From NCBI GenBank assembly GCA_015680685.1, contig MNCI01004590.1:608570-672569 (forward strand): a stretch of 64,000 nt of DNA, read 5' to 3'. The stretch comes from Gnetum montanum (Eukaryota > Streptophyta > Gnetopsida > Gnetales > Gnetaceae). Shown here one piece after another: positions 1-11,900 of this stretch; position 1 is the first letter of the stretch; every line of letters starts with the position of its first letter. Both the position numbers and the translations under genes were made by a program. Under the pieces are notes generated by a model. It saw only the letters and a list, made by a program, of their open reading frames with translations, did not search any database and was not told the origin of the DNA.

Positions 1-1043
1 AGCTTCAAATACTTGAAAATGTTCTACATTATCTAGGACTAATGGCTAGTCTTTGATGTCTATCAATACTCTTTTATATTTTGTAACTTTGGTAAGGTCT
101 AAAGTTGATGCAGCCATGGCTAATTCATTTTCCAATTGATTTTTTCTTTAAGAATATGCATAACTTTACATTATTCAAATTGTTGTAGTAGACTATTAAC
201 AAAATATTTATATGGTCTAAAAAAAATTTTAACCACTATTTATATGTAACCTAAGAATTGTTTGCTCTAACTTTGACTTAACAAGAGGTTGTATGAATCA
301 AGAATGTTTGCTATCTGAATTATGATTCTACTCTTAACACAAGGCTAAGAAGCTATTCAAAGCAAAGCATTTGCTAATTGTCCTACAATTTTAACTCTAC
401 TTTTAACTACTTGAATAATCTTTTTTTTTCACTAAACAATTGTGTTATTATTTTCCATTTAGCTTCACAATTATAAGAAAAGAAGGAGCTTCCTAATCTA
501 GAGTACATGGGTATTTTGTCTTGACTCTATCCTCATTACAAACATAATTAGATTCAAACTCCCCAACTTTATTTTCCCTTTAACCATCTCTAGGTCCCTT
601 TTCTACGAATTTCCTATTTCTAACAACTAATATTGGCTTTAACATATTTAAGTTCTATATTAAAGTACACTCTTTTTCTCTATAAAAACTAGCCTTCCTA
701 TACCATCTAGAAGACTAACTATTAGAATTTTCATCTATTTGAGCATTCTTTTCTTTATCCTTCAAAAGCTTTTCTTTTCATAGTGAATTTAGTAACATCA
801 TTTGGGGGCCTTGATGAAGTCTCTCTTTTTAATTAGACCTTAAACTATATTTTGAACCATCATTATTATTACATTCTTTGTCTAATGAAAAGTTGTTATT
901 TGTACTTGTGTTAGAAAAATTTTCACTTTTAGATGATTGATGAATGTAATGAATGTTTAAAGTCTCATTATCTAACTCAATATCTAAAAAAATTGTAGCT
1001 ATGACATGTTCAACTCCTAACTCTATTACTTCAACATCTTGAT
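1..1043 (-). pseudogene. Decayed gypsy internal sequence of element D, distal to gag
   Basis: This AT-rich stretch is the continuation of the element D internal region on the other side of the copia insertion: the TSD GTTTA occurs at 1044-1048 and at 6343-6347. On the minus strand, acidic, Asn/Ser-rich open patches can be read, for example one with DVEVIELGVEHV and ending SKYSLRSN near 770-1040, interrupted by stops. It probably encoded the C-terminal part of Gag or the linker before protease. No catalytic motif was seen, so function rests on position. Confidence 0.4.
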
Positions 1044-1048
1044 GTTTA

Positions 1049-2373
1049 TGTGGACCTTTTGGTGTGCGAAAATGTTAAGTAAAATGGAGTCAAAGGTTGT
1101 GTGATTATTTTGCTTGTAGGATAACATACATGGGAAACCAACATGAGATAAAGCCTACATAGAGGATAAGAAACGAACTAGTCAAAAGCTCAAAGGAGAA
1201 GGTCATCCACAAGGTCTCAAACGAACATGCAANGAGCTCAAAGGAGAAGGTCATCCACAAGGTCTCAAACGAACATGCAAGAATTCCAAAGAATGTGGAC
1301 AATAACCAAATACTATACAAGCAAAATTGTCATCATCAAAGCATGCAAAAGATCAAGGATGTAGACAAGAAATGATGAATTCAAAGGACAAAGAATGATG
1401 AAGAAAGATTCCTTTGAGAAACAACAGACGTCTTGGCAAAATTGGAGTGAACACAAGAAATGATGTCTTTAAGAAATAGTAGGCATCTTTCATCAGGCAA
1501 AGACATCTTCCATCAGGCAAATACATCTTCACAAAATGAAGGCAAGTTCTAGAAAGACATATTTCATCAAACAAAGATGTCTCCCAGAAAGGATATTTTA
1601 GAAAGACATCTTGCCCAAATAAATACGTCTTCCCAAAATTGAAGGCAAAGACAAAAAGGCATCTCAAGCATGAAGAAGACATATTCCATGACCATTAGTA
1701 ACCATTGGCTAGCTATTGCACAAGTTTCAAGATGGATTTAGAAACATGGAAGTTATAAGAAGACATCATATGCATTGGAAAATGTGCAAGTTTGTATACA
1801 ATTATTGTCAAATCATTTGTTTGTCATTGTAATCTTTGTTACTCTTCATTGTATCATCATTGTTTCATTGTAAAGTGTGTTGTACCTCAATGTACAAGGA
1901 TTAGCAAACTAATTTGCATTCATCCCTTGTAATTTTTCTTTCTTGTTGCCCTGTGGGGTTCATGTGCTTCCTGTGGGAAGGCATCTTGCTTGAGCTTGTC
2001 AAGATCCTACGAGATTGAGTTGTTGGTGCTGTGGTACAACACTCCAAAGTGGAGCTCAAGGTTGTAATGGTTGTGGAAGCCTAGAAATGACATTTCAAGC
2101 CTAATAGGACCTTATGGGGTTGAGTTGGTTGTGTTACAGCATAGCACTCTAGAGCAGGGCTTGAAGGCTGTACAAGGTGTGAACCCTTCTACCACATTTT
2201 AAGAGAAATAAATTTTTGAGGTATGCTAGTAATCTACCCTCTGAGTTTGGACTACCCAAGTTGGGAAACTATGTTAAATTTGGTGTGTGTATGCACGCTT
2301 TTGTTTTACAAAGTTTAATTTGGGGAACTTATTCATCTTCCCCCCACCACTCATCAAAGTTAAACGATCCACA
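1049..2373 (+). repeat. 5' LTR of the copia-type element
   Basis: Matches 5084-6342 along its whole length, starting TGTGGACCTTTT and ending GATCCACA just before the primer site. It differs from its partner by scattered substitutions and a 48 bp tandem duplication around 1187-1280 that contains an N and is probably an assembly artefact. Confidence 0.9.
1187..1280. repeat. Exact 46 bp duplication across a single N (probable unmerged assembly overlap)
   Basis: Positions 1187-1232 and 1235-1280 are identical; the N is at 1233. The second LTR (5084-6342) has only one copy. Two other single-N sites in the window show the same pattern, so this is more likely a gap-closing artefact than a biological duplication. 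Confidence 0.8.
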
Positions 2374-2375
2374 AG

Positions 2376-2391
2376 TGGTATCAAAGCTGGG
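2376..2391 (+). other. Primer binding site, initiator tRNA-Met type (copia-type element)
   Basis: TGGTATCAAAGCTGGG begins two bases after the end of the 5' LTR. Plant copia elements commonly carry TGGTATCAGAGC here, complementary to the 3' end of initiator tRNA-Met; this copy has one change in that core. Confidence 0.85.
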
Positions 2392-2428
2392 TACTCTTCT
2401 CTGTCAGCATTAACGTCAAGTGTGAACA

Positions 2429-4117
2429 ATGAAGGGAATATCTTACACAAAGCAACCCATGTTCTATGAAGTTTACTTCACCTATTAGAAAGCTAGAATG
2501 CAAGGCTTCTTCAAATCTATGGAATTTGAAGTTTGGGAGTCAATCCTTGAAGGCTATGCTCCACCTATCAATACCTCCCCCAGCATCATCAAGCCTCGCA
2601 ACAAATGGATACAAGAGGAAAAGGATAAGTTTATGTTTGATTCAAAAGCAAAAAATTGTTTATATTGTGCATTGAATAAATCTAAATTTAATAGACTAGC
2701 AAGATGTAAAACAAACAAACAAATTTGGCAAACTTTAGAAGTTAATTATGAGGGAACATCTATTGTTAAGCAATCAAAATTATGAGTTTTACAAAGTGAG
2801 TATCATAAACTCAAAATGAAAGAAGGCGAGAAAAGAAAGGATTATTTCTCTAGAGCTAATGATCTTATTATAGCTATTAGAGGAATAGGAAAGGATCTGC
2901 TCAAAATTAATGTTATCATCAAAATGATGAGAACTCTACAACCAAAGTTCAAACCAAAGATCACTACTATGGAGGAAATTAGAAACTTCTCAACAATGAG
3001 ATTTGAAGAGCTTCAAAGCACTATTATTACTTATGAAACGAATCTAATAAGCAAAGAAGTAATCTAAGAAAGACCTATTGCTCTAAATACTTCCTCCAAG
3101 GAGAAAGAGTCAAATAAGCATGATGAGGGCATAAAAGATGAGATTGTCCTTCTCTCAAGAAAACTACAATGATTTCTTACAAGAAGAAATAAGGGAGCAT
3201 CTCAACAAAGACCCAATATTTTCAGAGGTAGAGATAGAGGTAAAAATTTTTTAAATGCTTCTAACTTAGATTTCTCTTCTATAGAATGTTGGGTTTGTGG
3301 AGGAAAAGGCCATATGATGTTCAAATGTCCTAGTGATCCAAAAGATAGCAAGGTTCAGCCAAAGAATAGATTCAATGATGAGGAACTAAAAAATACCAAC
3401 CTTTATACAAGTTGGGATGATGGTGAGAAAAGTGAAGAAGAAGCATGCAATTATTCCAAAGATTCACATCTCATATCCATGGCACTTACTAATGAAATTT
3501 CCTCACATGTGGTTGAACAAGATGGTAAGTGTGATAAGAGGTATAGTGAATTTAAAGAAGAAAATTTTCTTTTACATCATTTGATTAGGAAGGCAAAGAA
3601 ACTAGTACTTTCTAAGTTAGATGCTAGTCATGCTAAAATAAAAGAAGAGATCTCAGACATAAAAGTCAAGATTCAACCACAAACCTCTTTTAATAAGGAT
3701 TACAACAAAGTTCAAGAAGAGAAAACTCCTGAAAATCAGCCAAAGAATTTAGAAGTAATGCATGAAGATTCTAGCTCAATCTCAAGCATAGTAAGGTTTG
3801 ATAATTTTGATCATGAGGATAATACTTTATTTGTGTGTAAAAATTATGGTTGCAAGAAAAATCTTAATTATACTGATGATGATCAAAATAAGATTAATGC
3901 TTGGTCTTGTCAAAAATGCTTTGGTAAGAAAATTGTGTAGGTACCAATAAGTAAGACTAAGATGAAGTGGAGTCCTAAAAATAATGTAAAAAGTGATCAA
4001 AAGTTCTATCCCAAGGAACATGAACAAATAGAGACATCACATATACAATCTAATGAAAGAGAACCTAAGGATGAGGAGGTACTTCATGATAGGGGACCTC
4101 ATCCAAAAATCCATTAA
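2429..4117 (+). pseudogene. Copia-type Gag pseudogene, single frame with five internal stops
   Basis: The frame starts at ATG 2429 and can be followed to TAA 4115-4117 without a frameshift. Internal stops lie at 2486 (TAG where the family has Trp in YWKARM), 2783 (TGA), 3065 (TAA), 3170 (TGA) and 3938 (TAG). The N-terminal half resembles the copia-type Gag domain (KARMQGFFKSMEFEVWE, then KQIWQTLEVNYEGT). A CCHC zinc knuckle follows at 3288-3331 (CWVCGGKGHMMFKC, C-x2-C-x4-H-x4-C), then a Lys/Glu-rich tail with a second Cys cluster at 3835-3925. Protease and everything after it are absent. Gag would form the particle and package RNA. The lack of frameshifts suggests decay mainly by point mutation. 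Confidence 0.9.
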
Positions 4118-5069
4118 TCTTCTCTTTTGATTGACAAGCAAGGTAAAGTTTAAATTTATCTATGTCTTGTCTAGATCAAAAATGGTGGAATACGTGCATT
4201 TTTTACATTCACTCATGATATTAATATAGTTGGTTTTGTAAAGATTTATAGTGTAGCACTTGTGATGATTTCTTGCTTTGCTTTCAATCGTGCTTTATTT
4301 GAAATTCTTGTGATGATCTATTTCTATGCTCATAGCCTTTGGAATATTTTTGCTATTTATGAGATAAGACAAGGCTCTAAAAATTTTTATCAATATTATT
4401 GGTTGAAATTCTTGATCTCCATGATTGAGCCTAATGTTAATCTACAATTATAGTGTTTTGGTAATTTACAATATTTGCACATTGATCTTAAAGGCCCAAG
4501 AAAAGATGCATATCTATAGGAGGAGCCTACTCCTCATTATCCATATTCATCTTGGAGGACGCCAATGTAGGGGGAGTCATTAGAGACTTGAGCCAAGAAA
4601 CATGAAAATAATAAGATATTCCAAAATGAGTAAGAAAAGATCTTCAAGAGGTATTTTTTATGTGGATGCTTGTGTATTGAATTTGTGTTTCTAATAACCT
4701 TTAAGGTATATGAGTTAATATTGATAAATGGTTATTTTTTTTTTGTATTTCTACCTATCTATGCTTGTCTCTCTCATCATTTCCTTATCCTCTTGTAAAT
4801 ATCAGCAATTTTTGGTTTACAAGTCTTAATGAGGCATCTAGATAGACTGCTTATCTAATCTTTGGCATCAAAGTTATGTGTTGCTGGTTTTTTTTACTGC
4901 ATTAGTTGAAGATCTTTGTTTAGAATGATTAGTAATTATTGTTCTTTTCTATCTCTTTTTCACCAAGTTTCAGTACTTTATCCTTTTTGCTACTATTCAA
5001 AAAGGGGAAGAGTAGTATGGTTATATATGTATGATTACTAATCCATTTTCTTGAGTTTTGAACATCACC
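4118..5069 (+). other. Noncoding 3' interior of the copia-type element
   Basis: About 950 bp of AT-rich DNA between the gag pseudogene and the polypurine tract. No catalytic domain, RNA gene or second ORF was recognised; an intact copia element would have its 3-4 kb pol region in this interval, so pol has been lost or was never present. Confidence 0.7.
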
Positions 5070-5082
5070 AAAAAGGGGGAGA
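5070..5082 (+). other. Polypurine tract of the copia-type element
   Basis: AAAAAGGGGGAGA lies directly against the 3' LTR start at 5084. This is the expected site of plus-strand DNA priming and a very typical form for plant copia elements. Confidence 0.85.
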
Positions 5083-5083
5083 T

Positions 5084-6342
5084 TGTGGACCTTTTCATGT
5101 GTCAAAAGGTTAAGTAAAATGGAGTCAAAGGTTGTGTGCATGGTTGTGTGGTTATTGTGCTTGCAAGACAACATACATGGGAAACCAAGTTGAGCTAAAG
5201 CCTACATAGAGGACAAGAAACGAATTGGTCAAGAGCTCAAAGGAGAAGGTCATCCACAAGGTCTCAAAAGAACATGTAAGAATTCCAAAGAACATGGACA
5301 AGGACTAGATACTATACAAGCAAAATTATCATCATCAAAGCATGTGAAAGATCAAGTATGTGGAAAAGGAATGATGAATTCAAAGGAAAAAGGAAGATGA
5401 AGAAAGGCATCTTTGAGAAACAATAGACATCTTGGTATAATTGGAGTGAACACAGATAATGATGTCTTCAAGAAACAACAAATGTTTGTCATCAGGCAAA
5501 GACATCTTCCATCAGAAAAATACATCTTCACAAAATGAAGGCAAGTTCTAGAAAAACATCTTTCTCAAATAAAGACATCTCTGAGAATGGATATTTCAGA
5601 AAGACATCTTTTCAAAATTGAAGGAAAAGCCAAATATATCTCTTAGGCATGAAGAAAACATCTTCCATGATCATTAGTAACCACTGGCTAGCTATTGCAC
5701 AAGTTTCAAGATGAATTTAGAAACATGGAAACTATAAGAAGAAATCATATGCATTGGGAAATGTGCAAACTTGTGTATAATCATTGTCAAATCCTTTGTT
5801 TATCATTGTAATCTTTGTTTCTCTTCATTGTATCATCATTTGTTCATTGTAAAGTGTGCTATACCTCAACATACAAGGATCAACAAACTAAGTTTCATTT
5901 ATTCCTTTAATTGTTCCCACTTGTTGCCTTGTGGGGTTGATGTGCTTCTTGAGGGAAGGCATCTTGCTTGAGCTTTTCAAGCTCCTATGGGATTGAGTTA
6001 TTGGTGTTGTGGTACATCACTCCAAAGTGGAGCTCAATGTTGTAAAGGTTTTGGAAGCCTAGAAACAACATTCCAAGCCTGATAGAATGTTGTGGGGTTT
6101 GAGTGGCTAGTGTTGTAGCATAGCACTCCAAAGTGGGGCTTGAAGGCTATACAATATGTGGACCCTTCAATGACATTTTGAGAGCAACAAATTCTAGAGG
6201 TGTGCTAGTGATCTACCCTCTAAGTGTGAACTACCCAAGTTGGGGAACCACATTAAATTCGGTGTGTGTGTGCTTTTGTTTTACAAAGTTTAATTTGGGT
6301 AACTTATTCATCTCCCCTCATTTCTAAGTTCAACGATCAAAA
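5084..6342 (+). repeat. 3' LTR of the copia-type element
   Basis: Collinear with 1049-2373, followed immediately by the TSD copy GTTTA at 6343-6347. It ends AAAA where the 5' LTR ends CACA, so its terminal CA has mutated. It lacks the 46 bp duplication seen in the 5' LTR. Confidence 0.9.
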
Positions 6343-6479
6343 GTTTATATTTTCTATGTTTTTTTTTTCATTTTTAATCTTCACTTTAGTTAAGGATTTT
6401 TCCAAATTTTTAATCTTGTTTGACAAATTCTTTAGTAATTTTTCATTTTCTTTATTGTCCTCTTAATCCTATATATCTT

Positions 6480-7391
6480 CATTCATATCATTACTAGTAG
6501 ATGATAATGATTTGAAATAAGTTATACTATGTACACAAACTAATGTTTTTTATTTGAAGATTATATAAGTTCTCCATTGGTTAAATTTAATTACTTTTCT
6601 AATTAAACTACCTCAACAAATAAGTTATAATGTATTTAAATTTGGAGTCCATCTTAACCAAATTGAAATCTTTGAATTTATAGCATTTAGATATGTATCT
6701 GTAAGAACTTCGTCTAATGGTTTGTATGGTCTTTGGAATAGGCCATAAATTCGCTAGAATTTAATATTAAATTCTCTAACTAATTCTTTTATATTATGTT
6801 TTGTTTGAACTAATCCATAATACAACTACCCTTGATTAATTTGATTACAGAATTGAGCTAAAAATAGATCTTTCAAGTCATCCCAACCATTTATATTGCG
6901 ATTTGGAAAATTGGAATACCAAATCCAAGCCATGTCCTTTAGGTTTCCAAAAACAAATCTATGAGCTTGATCTTCATGCTAAATATTAGCATGGACCAAT
7001 GCTAATTCAAACATATGAACATATTCTTTAGCCAAATAGGCCTTGCCAAGGATATAAGGTTCTAGTAAATATTTGTACACAACTTTTGGGATATCATTAA
7101 AATTAGCAAATCTTAGAGGGATAATCATTTGCTAGGGGTTTTGTGATGGAGGTTTTTTCATTTCTTGACCCTTTTTGAAGGATTGTTTTTCTTCAAATTT
7201 TTTTTTCTAGCTCTAAAACTAGTAAAAACATATAGGAGAGATGATCTTCTTGTTTTTCTTATTCTTACCTAACTGCTAGTTCCTTGGTCAAAAACCTTTT
7301 CTTTCTTTTCTTCTAAAGAAGAAATAGCCTCAAACTTGAAATCTTCATTAGGGCTTTTAAACTCTACAAACTTATCAAAATTCATATTCAT
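6480..7391 (-). pseudogene. Ty3/gypsy Gag pseudogene (element D)
   Basis: Read leftwards from ATG at 7391. After a Lys/Glu-rich lead there is a retrotransposon Gag domain: KYLLEPYILGKAYLAKEY near 7080, then FGNLKDMAWIWYSNFPN near 6910-6960, GWDDLKDLFLAQF near 6860-6895, and KELVREFNIKF with IYGLFQRPYKPLDE near 6705-6790. This matches the usual order of the Ty3 Gag core (small helix, W-x-W-Y, D-L-x-F-x-x-Q-F, basic helix, K-P-L-D-E). Several in-frame stops are present, including within LVHANI*HEDQAHR. Gag would assemble the particle. Low-complexity Asn/Lys sequence follows at 6350-6480 up to the copia insertion site. Confidence 0.8.
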
Positions 7392-7417
7392 AGGATAAAA
7401 TTCAATTATACTTAAGA

Positions 7418-7436
7418 GGTTCTCCTTATAACACCA
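7418..7436 (-). other. Probable primer binding site of element D
   Basis: On the minus strand TGGTGTTATAAGGAGAACC lies nine bases inside the LTR end. It is a mutated form of the site used by T1 (TGGTGTTAGAAGGAGGGC) and T2, so D, T1 and T2 probably used the same tRNA. I did not assign the tRNA. Confidence 0.6.
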
Positions 7437-7444
7437 AATAGAAC

Positions 7445-8975
7445 TATTGGTGTCAAATTAGAACACCCTTCCTTCACTAACACTATGTGTCCCAACCTAG
7501 TGATGACAATCATTGAAATAGGTGTTCTTTCAAAAACTCAAGTTTAGGTGCTTGTTGGTTTCTAGCTACACCAAGGGTTGAATACCTCCAAATAAACTTA
7601 GTGGTTTAAGAAAACTATGTATTTGGCTAAAACTCTCATAAATCTCATAAATAACTTAGAAATTTTTAACTATAAATAACACTTGTTAGAAGAATCTAAC
7701 CAATTGACTCTATCATATGAGTAAATGATTTTTTTTCCTTTCCAAAATTTCTTAGTCAATATAGTCTTAATTGGATAATGTCTTTAATAAAATATTCCTT
7801 CACTTCAATGCAAAAGTGCAATCTACCAAATGTGTGACCAATTTTTCTTAGAGTAAACATTCGACAAAAAAATTGGAAAATAGAGCTAGTTCCAATGGTT
7901 TAAAATAATGGACATTAAATCACATAAATTCCTAGGCATGAAAATAAGTTACCATTAACATGAGAAAATACGTGGGAGATCAAGCTATCTAAATCAATAG
8001 ATGATAACAAAAACTATCTAATCCTTGAATTGGACAAGTAATCAGATAATTCTGATAATATTTCTAAGCATTAAATAATTTAAACCAACATATATGAAAT
8101 TTGGAAAAGGTGAAATATAATAAAAATAACTCATAGGACAAGGATAAAATTGGCTGAATATTTGAAATTAAAATACCATTTTCATACTTTCTTTATAGAA
8201 AAATAGTTGTTTGCGCACCCGTGCCAACCCACCCAACACACCCCAACCCTCAAGGCTCCTTCCTCTTTTTAAAAGTATTTTTTCCTTTTTATAGAGAAAG
8301 ATTAAATAGTTTTAACTAAAAATAAATTTCAAGAAACAATTATTATAACTGATTAGATATTCTTTTTGGCCTCAAAGATTTCTTTTATGAATTACAGTTT
8401 TGATAATTGCTCTTGAATTTTAGTAACTATTCTATTTTCTACTTGAAAATATTTAACATGATCCTCTTCTTTATATACTTGCATCAATGATAACTTTGAT
8501 CATACAATGATAATAATTCTCTACCCATTTCTTCCATTTCTATAATAGAAAATGATTATATTATTTTTGATTATAATTAAATATCATCATTTGATTCAAT
8601 AGCTTTGATGGCATCAATTATGGCCTCTTCTCATTTTTGGATGTCATGTAATGCCTTATTCATATTAGTTTTGGTCTGATTAATTCTTTGAATCCTATTC
8701 ATGGCCCCCACCATAACATCTTGAAAAATAAGGTGAATTGTTCAAGTAGTTGATTTTTGGTGATATTGAACCATTTTATGAACTTGTTCTTTCCATAACA
8801 ACATTCTCAAAAAACCATTTTCTATCCTTAAATTCATTGATTACTATAAATATCTTTTTCATCTATTCCTTCATACTGGCCAAATTATTTATGATATGTT
8901 TAAAATATACTACCTAATTTAAACCTTTGTTCATTATATGTTCAATGTCTACTCACCATAGTGATGTAGCCTGCA
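7445..8975 (-). repeat. 5' LTR of element D
   Basis: On the minus strand it runs from TGCAGG (8975) to CACCAATA (7445). The R-U5 part (7445-8200) matches 11901-12960 on the same strand and 30170-31232 on the other strand, including a shared end GTCACCAA(T/C)A. A TATA-like CTCTATAAAAAGG lies near 8288-8300. The U3 part (8340-8975) is not shared with the other copies and contains an open, decayed patch reading NRIQRINQTKTNMNKALHD. The right boundary rests on the homology break with the T1 LTR. Confidence 0.6.
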
Positions 8976-8980
8976 AAATA

Positions 8981-9120
8981 GCACTATAAGATTGACATTT
9001 TGAAGGAAATTCAAGGCATTTTTTATTTTTTTTGCTCTTGAGTCTGATTGAAATTACATGATAGAATTTAGTCACAAGGCTTTCCCATTTACAATTTTGA
9101 ATTCTCTTCAAGGTGTTTCA
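8981..9120 (-). repeat. 3' LTR stub of T1 (U3 end)
   Basis: Matches 60045-60181 base for base with scattered changes; both start T(G/A)AAACACC on the minus strand. The stub is preceded on that strand by a purine-rich tract, as expected for a 3' LTR, and is cut at AAATA (8976-8980), where element D begins. Confidence 0.8.
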
Positions 9121-9517
9121 TTAGCCCCTTTTTATTGATGTTCTTAGGAATGACCTCAAATACATCAACAAAGAATATGAAACACTATCATAGGTTTGTC
9201 ACCAAAGCTTCCCTCTTCCCACTTGAATATGTAGCTATCGAATCATGCCAAGGAGTTTTCATGATGATAAAGTAAGGTCAAAATGTAATTATGGTGATTA
9301 GAAGTGAGGTATTTTGGCTACATCTGAATTCATATATGACTAAGTAGGCTAATGAAGAATTCCAAATATTTTGACATCATAGTTATGATGTAGTAACATG
9401 TTTTCTTGCTAATGAGATCTTCATGCTTCATGCTTGGTTTGGCTAGTCACATAAGCTTTAAAGAAACCAGTGTTTTAGTATTGGCTACTTTGGTCACTTG
9501 GCTTTCCTGGCATTTCT

Positions 9518-9577
9518 TCCTCTCTCTCTCTCTCTTTCTTTCTCTCTCTCTCTCTCTCTCTCTCNNNNNNNNNNNNN

Positions 9578-9618
<41 letters not shown>
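9518..9618. repeat. TC/GA microsatellite with a 13-base N gap
   Basis: About 88 bases of TC dinucleotides with one TTTCTT interruption, broken by N at 9565-9577, so its true length is unknown. It lies in the T1 3' region; the corresponding T2 site (near 54210-54240) has a short purine-rich stretch but no microsatellite. Confidence 0.95.
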
Positions 9619-9621
<3 letters not shown>

Positions 9622-10639
9622 TTTAGAAGTCCTTCTTTGGGTCTCAATGCAAAGACCAACTTTTTATTTTATGCTAAATGAAGATTCTTGATGATTCAAC
9701 AAACTTATTTGATTAAGAATACAATAGAATATGTCACATGGCCATGGTATGTGAGTGTTAAACATAGTTTTTCATCATTATCAAGATAACAATGCTAAAG
9801 TTTGATATATGCCTATTGGCTATGAAGGGACAACGGGAATGATGTGAAGCAAGAACTATTAGCATGGTCAAATAAGCTAGTTAAATCTCATGAGTTGAGA
9901 TCAAATGCTAGCTCACTATTGTGATGAGTCACACCTCTATGATGACTTCAAGCTCATTCTATACTCACAACTTAGAGAAAGCAAGAAAGAAAGTCAAAGA
10001 AATCAAATATTACAATAGGTTACATGAGTCAACAAGCATACAATGGCCACTATAAGATGTAATTTGTCAAACCTGAGAACTCTATATCTTACTTTGCAAA
10101 TTTATATAAAACTTGTAGTGTTTTGAATGCTAAAGAAATAGAAGGTCATGCCAACTCACTTGTTATAGGCTACGAAGTGCCTCAATGTCAAGTGTTCATT
10201 CAAGTCTACAAAGAAAGACCAACAACACTAGAAGCAAACATATCACTGTTAGATGTAACAAGACCCATGTGAAAACTTTTATCTTGCCTTGTAGGGGTTT
10301 GGTAACATCCTAGAAAAACTAAGGTTTTAATGAGGAATTTGATTTTATGGTTTTCTCCTCACCATTATGGATTGAAAGGGGATTTCAACCATGGAATCCT
10401 ATATGATGCTTCTAGCCTCAAGGTTAAGAGCAGTTAGGCCATTTCAAGGTATTAAGGCTATATTGTCAACAGGCTTCAAGGCTTAAGGTTTAAGTATTTA
10501 AGGTCTTTTGAATGATTGAGATTACTAAAAGGGTCCACCAAGGCCCAAAAATAAGTCAAATTGTTCTCACATCTTTCTAGCTCAATCCTACATATCAACA
10601 TAAGCATGTCAAGTGGTATCTACATGATATAATTTTGTT

Positions 10640-10870
10640 TTAAAAAAAACTTAAAATAATGCAATGTAATGTAATAATAGAGCATAATAAAGCAAAATAA
10701 GGTTAAAACAAAGTAAAAAAGGGAAAAAGAGAAAGAAAAATAATGTCACAACAATGCAAAACAAGGTAAACTAGGTAAAACAAGGTAAAATAAGGTCCAA
10801 ATGCTGTCAAAATAAGGTAAAATAATCTATAATAAGGTTAAACAAGATTTTTAAAAAAGGTCAAAAATAA
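10640..10870. repeat. A-rich short degenerate repeat around AAAATAAGGT
   Basis: The motif AAAATAAGGT or AAACAAGGT recurs roughly ten times in 230 bp. It lies within T1 3' noncoding sequence. No coding potential. Confidence 0.6.
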
Positions 10871-11159
10871 TATTAGCTTTTTATCTTAGCTATTTTAATG
10901 TCAAAAGAGGTAATAACTGGATAAAAACCCTTAAATTAACAACATAATGATATTTTGATGTCAAATTAGTTAAAATAACCAAATAATCCATATTGGCAAT
11001 GTATTTGACCTTGTGTGGCAATGTGTGAACATCATGAGCTAGGTTGGCAAAATTTTTAGCTATTTTGGGCAATGTGAGGATGATATGCACTGGGTTGACA
11101 GTGTTTTTATAGCAAACAAGCTATCAATTTCACCAGTACAACAATTTTAGCCCATTGTA

Positions 11160-11890
11160 TCTTAGTTTTGGAGTTGTGGGACCCACATGGTAGCATGTTT
11201 AACCAATCTATGTAGTGTGTTAACCATGATTCCTAACTAGTCAATGTGTTTGAGCTTATTTCATTCTCAATTTCATTTGCCCAATGTTTTTGACACTTGG
11301 TATTTGAAATCAAAAGTTGTGCATTCCACTAGTTAGCTTGTCTTATTAGATTGACAGCATTTTAGGACATGGAAGAAAATTTCACATTAAAAGGTAGCAT
11401 ATGGGATTAATTTCATAGTCATTTTCATTTCCATAGTGTTTTTGACTTTTGATAGTTTTTTCTAGGCTCTGTGGGGCCCACTTAGTAGCTTGTTTGAAAA
11501 AGATGGATAAAATATGAGACTATAGAAGCCATTTTTCCAAGATGTAATGATGTATGAACTCAATTTCATTTCTTATTTCATTGTCCTAGCATGTTGAATC
11601 CTTAGTATTTTTTTTCATACTTTGTGAGGCCCACATACCATCAATATTGAACATATGGGTAGCATATGGATTGGGAAAACCAAATCTCTCACCAAGAGGT
11701 AGCATGTAGACCTAATTTCATTTTTAATTTTACATCCATAGTGTATTTGGGATAGTCCTTAGCTTGTTTAGGAAATTATGCTCAACGTGTATGAGCTAGA
11801 GAGAAGAATTTATCACCAAATCCCAGTGTGTGAGATTAATTTCATTGTTGTAGCCTGTGAAGTAAGTTGGAATCATAAAACTCTATCTCC
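11160..11890. repeat. Degenerate tandem repeat, about 150 bp period
   Basis: Five diverged units contain AATTTCATT blocks (near 11260, 11405, 11550, 11710 and 11835), often followed by CCATAGTGTTTTTGAC or similar, with GTGGGACCCAC-like words at 11175, 11471 and 11606. Within the T1 3' noncoding region, where T2 carries its own unrelated 190 bp array. Confidence 0.5.
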
Positions 11891-11900
11891 CTAATGTACC

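Larger units (their letters stand above)
1049..6342 (+). mobile_element. Non-autonomous Ty1/copia-type LTR retrotransposon, gag only
   Basis: A complete 5.3 kb insertion with TSD GTTTA at 1044-1048 and 6343-6347, LTRs of 1325 and 1259 bp starting TGTGG (5' copy ends CCACA), a tRNA-Met-type primer site two bases after the 5' LTR, and a purine tract right before the 3' LTR. The 2.7 kb interior holds a gag gene and about 970 bp of noncoding DNA; no protease, integrase, RT or RNase H is present. It must have relied on another element's enzymes. Copia assignment rests on the gag motifs, the primer site and the A/G-rich tract. Confidence 0.9.
1..8975 (-). mobile_element. Element D: partial Ty3/gypsy LTR retrotransposon, minus strand, interrupted by a copia-type element
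   Basis: On the minus strand an LTR (7445-8975) is followed by a primer-site-like sequence (7418-7436), a gag pseudogene (6480-7391) and further decayed coding-like sequence that continues left of the copia insertion (1-1043) and off the window edge. Its right LTR end (TGCAGG on the minus strand) abuts the LTR of element T1 at AAATA (8976-8980), a candidate TSD whose partner lies outside the window. Only the 5' half is visible; no protease, RT or integrase is seen. Lineage is inferred from the gag domain. Confidence 0.65.
9121..11895 (-). other. T1 3' noncoding region, distal part
   Basis: No gene. On the minus strand, 10640-10050 matches T2 at about 52700-53200 (shared blocks near GGTGAGGAGAAAACC and CTTAACCTTGA), and 9190-9121 matches the T2 sequence before its 3' LTR (54540-54596), ending in a purine-rich tract of the form AAAAAGGGGCTAA. 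The rest holds repeats listed separately and otherwise nothing recognisable. Confidence 0.7.

Noticed and set aside
9406-9681. Open frames across the TC microsatellite on both strands
   Set aside because: Simple repeat with an N gap reading as Ser-Leu or Arg-Glu runs; not a gene.
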